Shown: positions 17,941-27,215, counted from the first letter of the stretch. The stretch: 64,000 nt of DNA from Streptomyces caniferus (GCF_009811555.1 NZ_BLIN01000005.1:4101501-4165500), one strand, 5' to 3'. Program-made: numbers and translations. The notes: generated from the letters alone by a model not told the origin.

Positions 17941-19062
17941 TCACACGTTGATGCCGTGGTCGCGCAGCCACGGCATGGGGTCGATCGGGTCGCCGGCGTC
18001 GGGCCGCACCTCCAGGTGGAGGTGCGGGCCGGTGACGTTGCCGGTGGCGCCGACGCGGCCGATGACGTCGCCCGTGCTGACCTTGCCGGAGGTCTTCACC
18101 ATCGAGGACAGGTGGCAGAACCAGAGCTCGGTGCCGTCATCGAGGGTGAGGACGATGCGGTAGCCGTACGAGCCGGCCCAGCCGGCCTGGGTGATGGTGC
18201 CGGAGTGCACGGCCTTGACGGGGGTGCCGGTCGGCGCCGCGAAGTCCTGTCCGGTGTGGTCCGCGGCCCAGCGGTCGCCGGCCTGCCCGAAGCTCGCGGT
18301 GAGGGTGAACGAGGAGACGGGGGCGATGAAGTTCTTCGCCAGCTCGGCGAGGCGGGCGGCCTCCGCCTTCTTGCGGGCGGCTTCCTCGGCCTCGCGCTTG
18401 GCCTCCATCTCGGCCGCCTTCTTCGCTGCGGCGGCCTTCTCGGCCGACTTCTGGTGGGCGGCGGCGTCCTTCTCGGCGGTCTGGAAGGCGGCGTGTTCGG
18501 CGGCCTCGCGGGCCTCCTGGTCGGCGGCGCCCTGCTGCGCGTCGGCCTGCTGGAGGATGCGGCTGCGCAGCGCCTCACCGGCGTCCGCGCCCGAGCCCGT
18601 CCGGGCGGCCCGGGTGAGGGGCCCGGCGGAGGCCGTGGCCGCCTCGTCCGTTCCGGCGCCCTCGGCCGCGGCGGATTCCGAGTCCGGGTCCGATATGAGG
18701 TCGCCGACGCCGGGGAGGGACTTGGCGTCCGGCAGTTTGTCGGCGAGGTCGTCGGCCATCCCGCCGACGTCGGGCATCGAGACCGGCACCGGCGGGCGGC
18801 CCTCGGCCGTCGCCATTCCGCCGGCACCGACCGCGGCGATCACGCCGACGCCCAGGACCGTGCCGCCGCGGGCGAATCCGCCGCCGCGCTGCTTGGCCAC
18901 CCGGTGCTTGCCGCGGACCGAACGGACGGAATCCTCGGTGGGATTCCATTCCTCCCACGGTCCGTCGTTGTTGTTGTCCGCATCACCGGGGCCCGCGAAG
19001 GCACCTCGGTCATCGAGGTCGTAGGCGGACGGACCCTCGGGGGCAGGCCTGTTGGACGCCAC
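17941..19062 (-). CDS. M23 cell-wall peptidase under c-di-AMP riboswitch
   Basis: A 373-residue LytM/M23 endopeptidase. After a hydrophilic N-terminus there is one membrane or signal segment (GGTVLGVGVIAAVGAGGMAT). A long Ala/Glu/Lys coiled-coil follows (about residues 150-245), then the M23 domain with the zinc-site motifs HTGQDFAAP and HLHLEV near the C-terminus. It probably cleaves peptidoglycan cross-links outside the membrane. GTG 19062 is selected because AAAGGAGAG precedes it by 7 nt and directly follows the riboswitch; the longer upstream frame merely translates the riboswitch. Control by c-di-AMP is expected, as for other streptomycete cell-wall hydrolases such as rpfA. Confidence 0.88.
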   Translation of the reverse strand: MASNRPAPEGPSAYDLDDRGAFAGPGDADNNNDGPWEEWNPTEDSVRSVRGKHRVAKQRGGGFARGGTVLGVGVIAAVGAGGMATAEGRPPVPVSMPDVGGMADDLADKLPDAKSLPGVGDLISDPDSESAAAEGAGTDEAATASAGPLTRAARTGSGADAGEALRSRILQQADAQQGAADQEAREAAEHAAFQTAEKDAAAHQKSAEKAAAAKKAAEMEAKREAEEAARKKAEAARLAELAKNFIAPVSSFTLTASFGQAGDRWAADHTGQDFAAPTGTPVKAVHSGTITQAGWAGSYGYRIVLTLDDGTELWFCHLSSMVKTSGKVSTGDVIGRVGATGNVTGPHLHLEVRPDAGDPIDPMPWLRDHGINV

Positions 19063-19084
19063 GGGGGCGCTCTCCTTTCCTTCC

Positions 19085-19225
19085 TTCTCGCCTACCGGGT
19101 TAGCTGACGGGTTCGGAGCAGGAAGGTCTCCTACGGGCGCCCGCTGGCGGAGGGCGTCCGATTCACCCCAAGGAAGTGGTTCCCCGGTTCCCTTGGTGCA
19201 GTTCGAGGTGCTGGGGGTGCGTGAA
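19085..19225 (-). promoter_or_regulatory. c-di-AMP (ydaO-yuaA type) riboswitch
   Basis: On the minus strand the leader contains the conserved ydaO blocks in order: CCGGGGAACCAC, TTGGGGTGAATCGGACG, then CCGAACCCGTCAGCTAACC followed by GGTAGGCGAGAAGGAAAGGA. The last block leads into the ribosome site of the M23 peptidase. In actinobacteria this class turns off expression of cell-wall hydrolases when c-di-AMP is high. The boundaries are approximate. Confidence 0.9.
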
Positions 19226-19512
19226 AAGCGCGTGCGGGATTCGGCGTCGGCGCGCGGTGCCGCCTCTTGCGACGGCTGGGACGACCGCGCTGCGTTATCG
19301 GACAGTAATAGAGATGGCAGCCGAATTCCAAGCGTTCCCACGAATCCTTAGCGGCTCCGGACAAGCGCCGGCGTGGACTTTTTCGGCCAGCACGGGCACA
19401 AACCGGGCGAGTTGACCGGCCGGCTCTAAACGATCTCGCGCTGATTGTGCATCAGTCGTTATGCGGAGGGGTGGCCCTCGGTTACGGAACGTGAGAGCAG
19501 TAACGTCGGATC

Positions 19513-20712
19513 ATGGCCGTCAACGTCGGGAACACCGGGAACGTCGCGAGCGCTGCCGCCGGCACATGGGGAGTGGCGGAGCGGTACCGGGAGTTCTCCT
19601 GGCGTCGGGCCCGCGGGCGGTCCGCGGCGCACGAGGAGCTGAGCGCGCGGATCGGCCAGGATCCGGAGCTCTGCGATCTGCTGTCGGGCTCGCTGCCGGC
19701 CGGCGCCAAACAGCAGCCGGAGCTGCTGCTCGCCGCCGTCCGCCATCTCGACGGCCCGCACGCCGAGCTCGGACCGCGCGGTGACGCGGCGTACGGCCGC
19801 TGGCGCGAGTGGACGATCCGGCACTGGGGCGAAGTACGCGCCGTGATCATGCAGCGCACCGCCCGGACCGACGAACCGGCCCACTGCGCGGCGCTGCTGC
19901 CGCTGCTCGCCCGGCTGCCGCAGCCGCTGGCGCTGCTGGAGGTCGGCGCGTCGGCGGGGCTGTGCCTGTATCCCGACCGCTATCGCTACCGGTACGAAGC
20001 GGACGCGGACGGCGAGGGCGACGAGGCCGCGGGCGGGCGCGCGCCCCGGGGAGACGCCCTCCAGGGCGACACCCTCCGGGACAGGACCCTCCCGCACGGC
20101 CCCCTCCTGGCCGAGGCGGGCGCGCCGGAGAGCCCGCTGGTGCTCGGGTGCCGTACGGAAGGGACCGCTGACGGGCTGCCCGGCCGGCTGCCCCGGATCG
20201 TCTGGCGGGCCGGTATCGACCTCGATCCGCTCGACCCGGTGGCCGAACCGGACGACCTGCGCTGGCTGCAGGCGCTCGTATGGCCGGGCGACGGGGAGCG
20301 GGCGGCGCGGCTGTCCGCGGCCGTCGAGGCGGTGCGGCGGGTACCGCGGCCGCGGATGGTGCGCGGCGATCTGGTCCACGAGCTGCCCTCGCTCGCCGCC
20401 GAGGCGCCGCCCGAGGCGACGCTGGTCGTCTTCCACAGCGACGTGCTGGCCTGTCTGTCGCCCGCCCGCCGCGAGGAGTTCGCGCGGCTCGTGCGGTCGC
20501 TGCTGCGCGGCCGGCCCGGCGGCGGTCACTGGATCTCCCAGGAGCACCACTCCGTCCTGCCCTGGATCACCGCGCCGGCCCCGTACGCACCGCGCCCCCA
20601 GGACGCACCGCTGCTGACCCTCGCCCTGGACGAGCGCCCGGTCGCGCTCACCGGTCCGCACGGGGAGCTCCTGCGCCGGCTGCCGGGGACGGACGGCCCG
20701 GCGGCGGGCTGA
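19513..20712 (+). CDS. DUF2332 family protein
   Basis: A 399-residue soluble protein of the DUF2332 family. Recognisable parts are the N-terminal YREFSWRRARGRSAAHEEL, the Asp/Pro-rich DPELCDLLSG region, ALLEVGASAGLCLYPDRYRY (a methyltransferase-like glycine motif) and VVFHSDVLACL near the C-terminus. The GASAGL motif hints at a SAM-dependent fold, but no activity is established. An internal acidic, low-complexity insertion lies around residue 165. The ATG has no Shine-Dalgarno; TAACGT at 19501-19506 ends 6 nt before it, pointing to a leaderless transcript. It is convergent with the phosphatase gene at 20784. Confidence 0.82.
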   Translation: MAVNVGNTGNVASAAAGTWGVAERYREFSWRRARGRSAAHEELSARIGQDPELCDLLSGSLPAGAKQQPELLLAAVRHLDGPHAELGPRGDAAYGRWREWTIRHWGEVRAVIMQRTARTDEPAHCAALLPLLARLPQPLALLEVGASAGLCLYPDRYRYRYEADADGEGDEAAGGRAPRGDALQGDTLRDRTLPHGPLLAEAGAPESPLVLGCRTEGTADGLPGRLPRIVWRAGIDLDPLDPVAEPDDLRWLQALVWPGDGERAARLSAAVEAVRRVPRPRMVRGDLVHELPSLAAEAPPEATLVVFHSDVLACLSPARREEFARLVRSLLRGRPGGGHWISQEHHSVLPWITAPAPYAPRPQDAPLLTLALDERPVALTGPHGELLRRLPGTDGPAAG

Positions 20713-20783
20713 GGACGCCCGTACGCTCCCGGCCACTCCCGAGCCGCCGCCGGCCCGCTGCGCCCTTTCCTACGCCCCCTTCC

Positions 20784-21926
20784 CTACGCTCCCATCGGCC
20801 GCTGCACCGCCAGCAGCGCCATGTCGTCGGCCGGTGCGCCGCCCGTATGCCGTGCGACATCCTCGACGAGGGTGTCCAGGAGTGCGTCCGGCCCAAGGAA
20901 CCGACGGCCGCGCAGCCTGCTCGGCGGATGGTAGAAGCGGCCCAGCAGGTCCCTGGCCTCGGTCACCCCGTCGGTGAAGAACAGCAACAGGGCGCCGGCC
21001 GGGAAGAACGTCTCGTCCGACCGGTCCGGCCAGCTCGCCACCTCTCCCATCCCCAGGGGCAGCGCCGGCACCGCGGGCACCAGCTCACGCAGCCCGCCGT
21101 CCGGAGTGAGCAGCAGCGGGGCGGGGTGTCCGCGGTTGAGGACCCGCAGCACGGACTGCCCGTTGGCAGGGATTTCGGCGAGGACGGCAGTGGTGAACCC
21201 CTCGAACTGGTCGAGCCCCGCACGCCGTCCGCCCTCCCGCTGCAACGCCCGCTCCAGCCGCCCCGCCACCGCCTCCAGCGTCGTCTCCTGTTCGGCCGCC
21301 TCGCGAAAGGCGCCGATGACGACCACCGCGGCCTCCACCGCCTCCAGCCCCTTGCCCCGTACGTCGCCGACGATCAGCCGTACGCCGTGCGGGGTGTCCT
21401 GCACGGCATAGAGGTCGCCGCCGATCCGGGCGTCCGCCCGTGCGCCCACGTAGCGGGCGGCGACGGCGAGGCCGGCGAGCTGGGCCGGCGGCGGGGGCAG
21501 CACGGCGCGCTGGGCGGCCTCCGAGATGTCCCGTGCGGACGCCAGGTGGGCATCGCTCCTCCGGACCAGCCGGTTGATGCCGAGGGCCAGCAGAGCGACG
21601 ACGCAGACCATCGCACTCTCCGCCACCGACTCGCGGTAGTCCTCCAGGGCACCGCGGTAGGTGACGGCCCAGACCTCGCCGAGCACGGCGGCCAGGGCCG
21701 TGAGGGCGGTGCCGCGCAGGGAGGAGAGCGACGCGGCGATCAGCGGGGCGGCACAGAAGAAGGGGGCGGCGGTGTAGGCGGCGGGCGTCGCGATGCCGAA
21801 GGCGAGGCCGCCGACGATCAGGAGGGCGGGCAGCAGGCACACCAGGCGTCGGCCGGACACGGCCGACCGGCCGCGGCGCACCTGCCGCTCCGCGTCGTCC
21901 TTGGAGGGCGCTTCGTCCTGGAGCAT
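20784..21926 (-). CDS. Membrane-anchored PP2C/SpoIIE-type phosphatase
   Basis: A protein of about 380 residues. The N-terminal 110 residues hold four hydrophobic segments (RLVCLLPALLIVGGLAFGIA, then two or three more). A linker follows, then a SpoIIE/RsbU-type PP2C domain with the metal-binding GGDLYAV and VGDVRGKGLEA motifs, NRGHPAPLLL, FFTDGVTEAR and DDMALLAV. Such enzymes usually dephosphorylate anti-sigma-factor antagonists. ATG 21926 is chosen; a GTG two codons upstream is closer to the purine-rich GGAAGAGG and is also possible. No partner anti-sigma gene is adjacent. A second, soluble SpoIIE phosphatase is encoded in the nearby island at 25974. Confidence 0.85.
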   Translation of the reverse strand: MLQDEAPSKDDAERQVRRGRSAVSGRRLVCLLPALLIVGGLAFGIATPAAYTAAPFFCAAPLIAASLSSLRGTALTALAAVLGEVWAVTYRGALEDYRESVAESAMVCVVALLALGINRLVRRSDAHLASARDISEAAQRAVLPPPPAQLAGLAVAARYVGARADARIGGDLYAVQDTPHGVRLIVGDVRGKGLEAVEAAVVVIGAFREAAEQETTLEAVAGRLERALQREGGRRAGLDQFEGFTTAVLAEIPANGQSVLRVLNRGHPAPLLLTPDGGLRELVPAVPALPLGMGEVASWPDRSDETFFPAGALLLFFTDGVTEARDLLGRFYHPPSRLRGRRFLGPDALLDTLVEDVARHTGGAPADDMALLAVQRPMGA

Positions 21927-22194
21927 CCGCACCGGCCTCTTCCCGCTCCCGCCCGTCCGTACGAGCACCGTGGTGGCGGCCGCGTCGACGTCCCCAGGGT
22001 TTCCGCTGCGGCGCCGGGCGGCGACTCGTCGGGGGCCGGACGGGTCACACGGCCGGCAGCCGCACAGGACCGCTCCCCGCAGGGCCACTTGGGAACCGGC
22101 CCGCCCCGGACAACGCCGAGGGCCCGGACCGCATCCGGCCCGGGCCCTCGGGGCGCTGTACAGCGGGTCGGCCGGCTCTCCCGTCCTCTTCTGG

Positions 22195-22236
22195 TGGGCC
22201 AACAGGGGCTCGAACCCTGAACCAATGGATGAAAAG
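22195..22236 (-). repeat. Direct repeat of tRNA-Lys 3' half (putative attachment-site scar)
   Basis: This segment repeats the 3' part of the intact tRNA-Lys at 28861-28905 in the same orientation. Only two mismatches are seen over about 42 bp, and 22203-22230 is identical over 28 bp. It includes the T-arm, variable loop and part of the anticodon arm, then diverges. That is the pattern left when a tyrosine-recombinase element integrates into the 3' end of a tRNA gene. Confidence 0.8.
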
Positions 22237-22693
22237 CTCTGGGCGGACCATGACGGGGTGTGATGACTGCTGCTGCGTCGTCCCGTTTTCCACCGGTTGG
22301 GGAGAGGCGGTCACGCTCCGTGATCCATGTGGGGACACCTCTTCCAGGGCCGCATCGCTCACGCATCGCTCACGCACCGAGAGCTTCAAGGCGGCGGGAT
22401 CTGATGTGAACCCACGACCTCTTCGTCCCGAATGAGGTCCGGTGAAGGCCACTGCCAGGAAGGGCGAATATCTGTGCTGGTCAGAGGCTTGGTGTGGGTT
22501 GGTGTGGCGCGGCCACGGCGGGCCTCCGAGAGAAGATCATCTCCCAAATTCTTCCCAGCCCGCGGGTCTCGCGGGGACTCGCGCGAGGCGAGAAGGACGC
22601 TTGCTGCGTTGCCGTGGCACGTTTGCCCTCGGCCTTACCTCAACTGGAGTCGGTGACGGGAATCGAACCCGCGCTCTCGAAGGTTCACGCTGC
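22237..22693. other. Non-coding left end of the element
   Basis: No convincing gene is seen in this 457-bp stretch. It has a short direct repeat (GCATCGCTCAC twice near 22360). At 22650-22670 there is a T-arm-like sequence (minus strand GCGGGTTCGATTCCCGTC) with no recognisable rest of a tRNA around it. Confidence 0.4.
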
Positions 22694-23284
22694 TCAGATG
22701 CCTTCCGGCGCATCTGGTATCTGAGCAACGACTGCTTGGGCGGGGGAACCTGAGGTCGATAGGCGTGCTTCATGGCCGCCTTCGGAGTCCCAGACCGATA
22801 CCAGGGCCAGTTCGATCTCCTCCGCGATCCGGCGTTGCTCCGCTGCGTCCATCAGGGAGCTCGCGGTGCGGGTGCCCAGCGGATCGGCGGCCTCGGTCAT
22901 GAGCCGGGCGGCTGTGGCGGGGCTGGTCTCCGGAGGGATGACCAGCAGGTCCCCGCGGCCGACGGTGTAGGAGAGCAGCAGCAGCTTGTGGGGATCTTGT
23001 TCGGCCTTGAACCAGCCGATACGCACCACATGCCCGTCGACGGGCACTTTCCGTGGGATGACCGGCCAGAACGTGGGGTTCACCGTGACGTGGGTGATCC
23101 TCCCCCACAGCGGGTCGAGTACCGCCGTCAGTGCGGGAAGTTCCGCCGTGAGGTCACGGGAGCGGGGCCACCACGCGCCGTCGAGCAGAGCCGGAGTGGT
23201 GCCGGCCGGTGCCAGCATGAGTCGCAGGGGCAGCGAAGAGGTCCGGTCTTCGACCGCCGGCGTATCCAGAATGGTCGTGGTCAT
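22694..23284 (-). CDS. DUF5994 family protein
   Basis: A 196-residue cytoplasmic protein. It matches what I know as DUF5994: LPLRLMLAPAGTTPALLDGA, WWPRSRDLTAELPAL, DPLWGRITHVTVNPTFWPV, VDGHVVRIGWF and DPHKLLLLSYTVGRGDLLVI. Such proteins are common in Streptomyces, often beside stress or anti-sigma genes; their function is unknown. ATG 23284 is chosen because an AGGG-containing site lies about 8 nt upstream and the family start is close to this position. The C-terminal 60 residues are less conserved. It is the leftmost gene of the tRNA-Lys element. Confidence 0.78.
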   Translation of the reverse strand: MTTTILDTPAVEDRTSSLPLRLMLAPAGTTPALLDGAWWPRSRDLTAELPALTAVLDPLWGRITHVTVNPTFWPVIPRKVPVDGHVVRIGWFKAEQDPHKLLLLSYTVGRGDLLVIPPETSPATAARLMTEAADPLGTRTASSLMDAAEQRRIAEEIELALVSVWDSEGGHEARLSTSGSPAQAVVAQIPDAPEGI

Positions 23285-23575
23285 GACGCGGACCCTGCCC
23301 CAGGCCAACCGCAACCGGCCCGGTGTCGTGAATCGCCGAAAACGACACGAGCGTGGAGGCTGGTGTACGGAATGCCCTCGGTAGTTCCAGCTTACTCTTC
23401 GTAAAACTCGCCGGGCCGGTCCGGAGCGACGGGGTGAACGGCACAGGAGACCTTGGAGCAGTCGGCCCGAGAATTGCGAAGACGCAGAACGTCCCGTGCG
23501 GGCAGCCGGACTGTCTCGTGCGACATCGGCTGCAGACAGGAAGCTGTCAGCCGCAGGACCGCGCGGGTCGTCCGG

Positions 23576-23998
23576 TCAGCTGAGGAAGGACAGCCGGACT
23601 TGGCGTTCGGGGCTGTCCCGGTTGCTGTTCACCAGTACAACGGACTGCGAGGTCCCCAGCTCCAGCTCGCCCTCGACTACGGGCAACGTGGCGTGTGGCG
23701 GTACCAGAGCCGGGAGCACGTGGTCACTGCCGTGGCCTGGACGGCCGTGGCGGTCTCGCCAACGGTCGTCCGCGGGAAGAATTTCGCGGAGGGCTGCCAA
23801 CAGGTCATTGTCACTGCCCGCGCCGGTCTCGATGATGGCCAGGCCGGACGTCGCGTGGGGGGTGAAGACGTTCAGCAGTCCGTTTCGCCCGTGAGCGGCC
23901 TCCCGGAGAAACGCGGAGCATGCGTTCGTCAGGTCATGCATGGTCTCAGTGGCACCGACCGCGATGTTGATGGTGCGGGTGGTGAAGGTTCCGGCCAT
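23576..23998 (-). CDS. YjbQ / UPF0047 family protein
   Basis: A 140-residue single-domain protein. The family signature is present: FTPHATSGLAIIE, an Asp-rich middle, then the His cluster GHGSDHVLPALVPPHATLPV and the RQVRLSFL end. YjbQ proteins are small homotrimers, and thiamine-phosphate synthase activity has been reported for some members. Here the usual Trp in GTWQSVVL is Ser (GTSQSVVL). The ATG at 23998 gives a full-length family member. It lies inside the tRNA-Lys element, separated by about 290 bp from DUF5994 and from the next small gene. Confidence 0.85.
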   Translation of the reverse strand: MAGTFTTRTINIAVGATETMHDLTNACSAFLREAAHGRNGLLNVFTPHATSGLAIIETGAGSDNDLLAALREILPADDRWRDRHGRPGHGSDHVLPALVPPHATLPVVEGELELGTSQSVVLVNSNRDSPERQVRLSFLS

Positions 23999-24288
23999 GG
24001 TTCACCGGTACCCATCGCGGAGGGAAAGCACTGACGGCCGGATGGGTTGTTCCTCCGGGGCTCCACCAGTAGGGGCACCTGCTCCCGTACCTGGACAGGC
24101 CACGCGCCGTCTCATCCGAGTACCGCAAGCCGGCCCTGGACCGCGGCTTCCCCGCTCTCCCGGCCCCACGCGCATCCCTTGCCGTCCAGCGCCAGCCCCC
24201 GGCCAACGGCACCCCGAGTACCTGGCTGCCGCGTAGTCCGGGCAGCGAAATATGGCAGTCGAAGGTTCGGACGCGCCTGAGCATGGCG

Positions 24289-24561
24289 TCAACCGTGTTT
24301 TTCTTCTTCGGCCTCCATGCGCCGGATGCCTTGGTGCGTCAGCGTGACCATGGCCGGCGTATTGCTCGCGGTCCAGTCGACCGTGATCAGGTCCTCGCCC
24401 ACCAGATACGTGCAGGCGGCAGCCAGATCCTCTGCCGGGATCGCGAGTTCTTGGGCCAGCTTGGCCCCGGTGACACCCAGAAGGCGGTTGCCTTCAGTGG
24501 CCTCGTACAGCGCCTGCATGATCTTCTCGCGGTACGCCTTCCGCTCGGTCAGTGATGCCAT
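24289..24561 (-). CDS. Small winged-helix-like hypothetical protein
   Basis: A 90-residue protein starting MASLTERKAYREKIMQALYE and ending in an acidic/basic tail (RRMEAEEEKHG). The pattern of three helices followed by LVGEDLITVDW and MVTLTHQGIRRME suggests a small winged-helix fold, but no known family is assigned. ATG 24561 is preferred to an in-frame start 36 bp upstream because AGAGG lies 8 nt before it. It sits 75 bp downstream of another small gene on the same strand and may be co-transcribed with it. Confidence 0.65.
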   Translation of the reverse strand: MASLTERKAYREKIMQALYEATEGNRLLGVTGAKLAQELAIPAEDLAAACTYLVGEDLITVDWTASNTPAMVTLTHQGIRRMEAEEEKHG

Positions 24562-24636
24562 GACTGCTACCTCTGGGGAGAACTGTGTTGCGCTCATCGC
24601 AACGGAGGAGCGCCGGGACGGCCGGCCGGGGGCCTG

Positions 24637-24939
24637 TCACAGCCGCGTATCTGAGGCCCGGCTTCCTCGGACCTCGTCCGCATGCGGGCGATTACCCGCG
24701 GCTGACTTGCTGGTCACCAGCCATGGCGGGGCCGTCGCGCTGGGCTCGGGGGTGTGCGCGGTGTCCACGGTGATGTGGAGGCGGGTCCCGCCATCGTGGC
24801 CGGCGGGGTAGCTGCGCTGTTCGGTGGCGGGGAAGCAGTGCCGGAGAACTTCTGCAACCCGGCGGGCGGCCTCGGGGGATGCGGAGACGATACGGACCTC
24901 GGCCATCCCTGCCGAAGGCATCGGTTCTACAGGTCTCAT
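24637..24939 (-). CDS. Small hypothetical protein
   Basis: A 100-residue protein. The first half (AEVRIVSASPEAARRVAEVL, then TRLHITVDTAHTPEP) looks like a compact alpha/beta fold with alternating strands and one helix. The second half is polar and ends with PHADEVRGSRASDTRL. No family is recognised. ATG 24939 is chosen because GAGAGG is about 5 nt upstream; a second ATG 11 codons later (MAEVRIV) is a possible true start. It probably heads a two-gene unit with the winged-helix-like gene. Confidence 0.55.
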   Translation of the reverse strand: MRPVEPMPSAGMAEVRIVSASPEAARRVAEVLRHCFPATEQRSYPAGHDGGTRLHITVDTAHTPEPSATAPPWLVTSKSAAGNRPHADEVRGSRASDTRL

Positions 24940-25973
24940 GCTGGCCTCTCTGTCAGGCGTATGAGGTGCCCACGGGGTGAGTGCTCACGCCTATCGCCGC
25001 CGGTCATGGAACAGTAGGCGCCTCATCGCCCTTATCGTGCTGTCCGCGGCGAGCTGCCGAGGGGCGGAGGGACGAGCCGGGCGGGCCCACTGCCGGTCTT
25101 CCCACTCCGGCAAGGCATCCCTGCAGTGGAGGGGTGCGTTCCTCTCGTTTCGCAGACAGGGACACCGGCAAGGGTGGAAGCGCTCGAAATATCCCGCTGT
25201 GTTCACCGTACTCCGGCCGACGGTTCACCGAACCCACGCGAGGGAGCCCAGGCCAGCTCAGCGGCGAGCGTGCGAAGGGGGGCGACGAGTTCCGGGTGGT
25301 CTCCGCGCGACGCAGTCTGCCTCAGCTCCGTGACGACGACGAGCTGTGCGACGCGTCCAGCCTCTGTTGAAGGACCGGGAACGTCTCGCGGACACGGTCA
25401 GCGAATCCGGGAGCGAGCAGCGGTAGGTCAGCAACACGGCGGCGTCGTAACCGACCGGCGCGAGCCCGAAGCCCTGACGAAGTCGTGCAGTTCAGTTTGG
25501 TGTGCGTAGCCATCGCTGGTGTCCTGCAAGGCGCCGTGAAGGGCCGGTTTGTGAAGGCTGCCGTCGAAGAGAACGGCGGCTTCGCGATGACCTTCCCCGA
25601 TCTTGCCACCTGCCTTGTCGTGCGGGGCGGAGAGCATCCTCAGTGTTTTCGACAGGGTGAATGAGCGCCACCCAGACGGTGAGATGGGGAGCCGCTGTTT
25701 GGACATCGAGATTGAGAGCCACCTGTCCCGACCGGGTGTGACATGCCGCCTTTGGAGTAATGGGCTCTTTGGGCTGGTCGGCCGCGTCACCCTGTGGGGG
25801 TGATCACGGTTGTGCCAGGAGCCCGTGTGACAGATCGCGGAGTCTTCGAGCGAGGATCGCCGTGGACCGCCGGATGGGCCCGAGCGTGTCAGCGCGAACG
25901 TTGGCTCCGCGGTACAAGGTGAGCCGGAGCACCGTGACCGAGGCTTTGAAGACGTCGGTGCAGGGGTGCGGCT
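24940..25973. other. Gene-poor, degenerate stretch inside the element
   Basis: About 1 kb without an intact gene. On the minus strand, frames at 25700-25480 (AVLFDGSLHKPALHGALQD) and at 25350-25215 (VVVTELRQTASRGDHPELVA) have protein-like composition. They lie in different frames with stops between them, consistent with one or more decayed coding sequences. I could not assign a family. Confidence 0.4.
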
Positions 25974-27215
25974 ATGGCAGAAGGTGAGTCGCAGTCCGAC
26001 AAGGGCATGGCGGACCGGTCGGAGGGTTTCGGCGAGCGGCTGCTGGGGGTGCTGCTGGACCGGGCTCACGAGATGCCGCCGCAGCTGATCGCTCCGCTGA
26101 TCGCGGAAGAGGTGGCCAGGGTCGGCGGCGGTGACGTCTCGATCCTCCTGCAGGACTATGCACAGCTGCTGCTGGTGCCGCTGCCGGGTAGGGGGCTGAC
26201 CGTCGGCGAGCCCGAGCCGATCAGCGACTCCCATGCCGGCACGGCTTTCCTGCGTGCAACCCCTGTCGAGGTATTGCAGGCCGACGGCGTCCGGATGTAC
26301 CTGCCGTTGCTGGACGGCAGCGACCAGGTGGGAGTGATGGCCCTCACCGTGGACACTGTCGATGACGACGACCGGCGGCTGTTGCGCAGGCTCGCCGGCC
26401 TGGTCGCCGACATGCTGGTCACCAAGCACAGCTACACCGACCAGTTCTTCCAGGCCCGGCGCCGCGAACCGATGAGCTTGGCCGCGGAAATCCAGTGGTC
26501 TCTGCTACCGCCGGTGGCGATGTCCGTCCCGCAGGTCGCGGTGGCCGGAATCCTGGAGCCCGCCTACAACGTCGCCGGCGACAGCTTCGACTACGCCCTC
26601 AACGAGGACATCCTGCACGTGGCCGTGGTCGATGCGATGGGCCACGGCCTGGACGCCGCCACGATGGCGACCGTCGCCGTCGGAGCCTACCGGCACGCCA
26701 GACGTGCCAACATCGACCTGGCCGAGATCTACGCATTCATGGACCGGGCCATCGCCGAGCAGTTCGGGCCCGAACACTTCGTCACCGCGCAGATGATGCG
26801 CCTGAACATCGCAACCGGCCACCTGCAGTGGGTCAACGCGGGTCACCCCGTACCGCTGCTGATCCGCAACCACCGGGTCGTCGCGCAACTGGAGAGTCCG
26901 ACCACCCTGCCGGTCGGCTTCGGCGGCGAAGAGCCCCAGATCAGCGAGCAGCTACTCCAACGCGGCGACCGGGTGCTGTGCTTCACCGACGGCCTGATCG
27001 AGGAGCACGAAGCCGGCGAAGAGCAGTTCGGCGAGGAACAACTCATCCACTGGGTCAACCGCATCGAGCACACAGAGGAAGGAGTGCGGTCAGTGGTGCG
27101 CTCCCTCTCCCACGCCCTGAAGCAGGAACGGGGCGGGAGCACCAGCGACGACGCGACTCTCTTCCTGATCGAGTGGCGCGGGGGCGCCGCCGACCACCTC
27201 TCCATCCTGGAGTGA
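25974..27215 (+). CDS. GAF-SpoIIE PP2C phosphatase
   Basis: A 413-residue soluble protein. Residues about 20-150 form a GAF-like sensory domain (VARVGGGDVSILLQD...GVMALTVDTV). Residues about 175-395 form a SpoIIE/RsbU PP2C phosphatase with AGDSFDYAL, VVDAMGHGLDAATMA, WVNAGHPVPLL, CFTDGLIEEH and TSDDATLFL. It is likely to dephosphorylate an anti-anti-sigma factor in response to a ligand or stress. ATG 25974 follows AGGGG with 7-nt spacing. It is the only sizeable intact gene of the tRNA-Lys element and faces right, opposite to the small genes around it; no HATPase or STAS partner is visible in the element. Confidence 0.9.
   Translation: MAEGESQSDKGMADRSEGFGERLLGVLLDRAHEMPPQLIAPLIAEEVARVGGGDVSILLQDYAQLLLVPLPGRGLTVGEPEPISDSHAGTAFLRATPVEVLQADGVRMYLPLLDGSDQVGVMALTVDTVDDDDRRLLRRLAGLVADMLVTKHSYTDQFFQARRREPMSLAAEIQWSLLPPVAMSVPQVAVAGILEPAYNVAGDSFDYALNEDILHVAVVDAMGHGLDAATMATVAVGAYRHARRANIDLAEIYAFMDRAIAEQFGPEHFVTAQMMRLNIATGHLQWVNAGHPVPLLIRNHRVVAQLESPTTLPVGFGGEEPQISEQLLQRGDRVLCFTDGLIEEHEAGEEQFGEEQLIHWVNRIEHTEEGVRSVVRSLSHALKQERGGSTSDDATLFLIEWRGGAADHLSILE

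Noticed and set aside
16286..18163. 625-codon plus-strand frame
   Set aside because: Gly/Val-rich shadow spanning the small membrane gene, terminator and aldo/keto reductase antisense.
22650..22690. T-arm-like sequence suggesting another tRNA on the minus strand
   Set aside because: GCGGGTTCGATTCCCGTC resembles a T-arm, but no acceptor partner, D-arm or anticodon arm fits upstream; it may be a tRNA scrap inside the element.
24981..25370. Plus-strand 129-codon frame in the element
   Set aside because: No domain-like pattern or ribosome site; the minus strand shows more protein-like fragments in the same stretch.
25428..26429. 333-codon minus-strand frame
   Set aside because: Its first half is antisense to the GAF domain of the SpoIIE phosphatase; only short pieces near 25500-25700 look protein-like.
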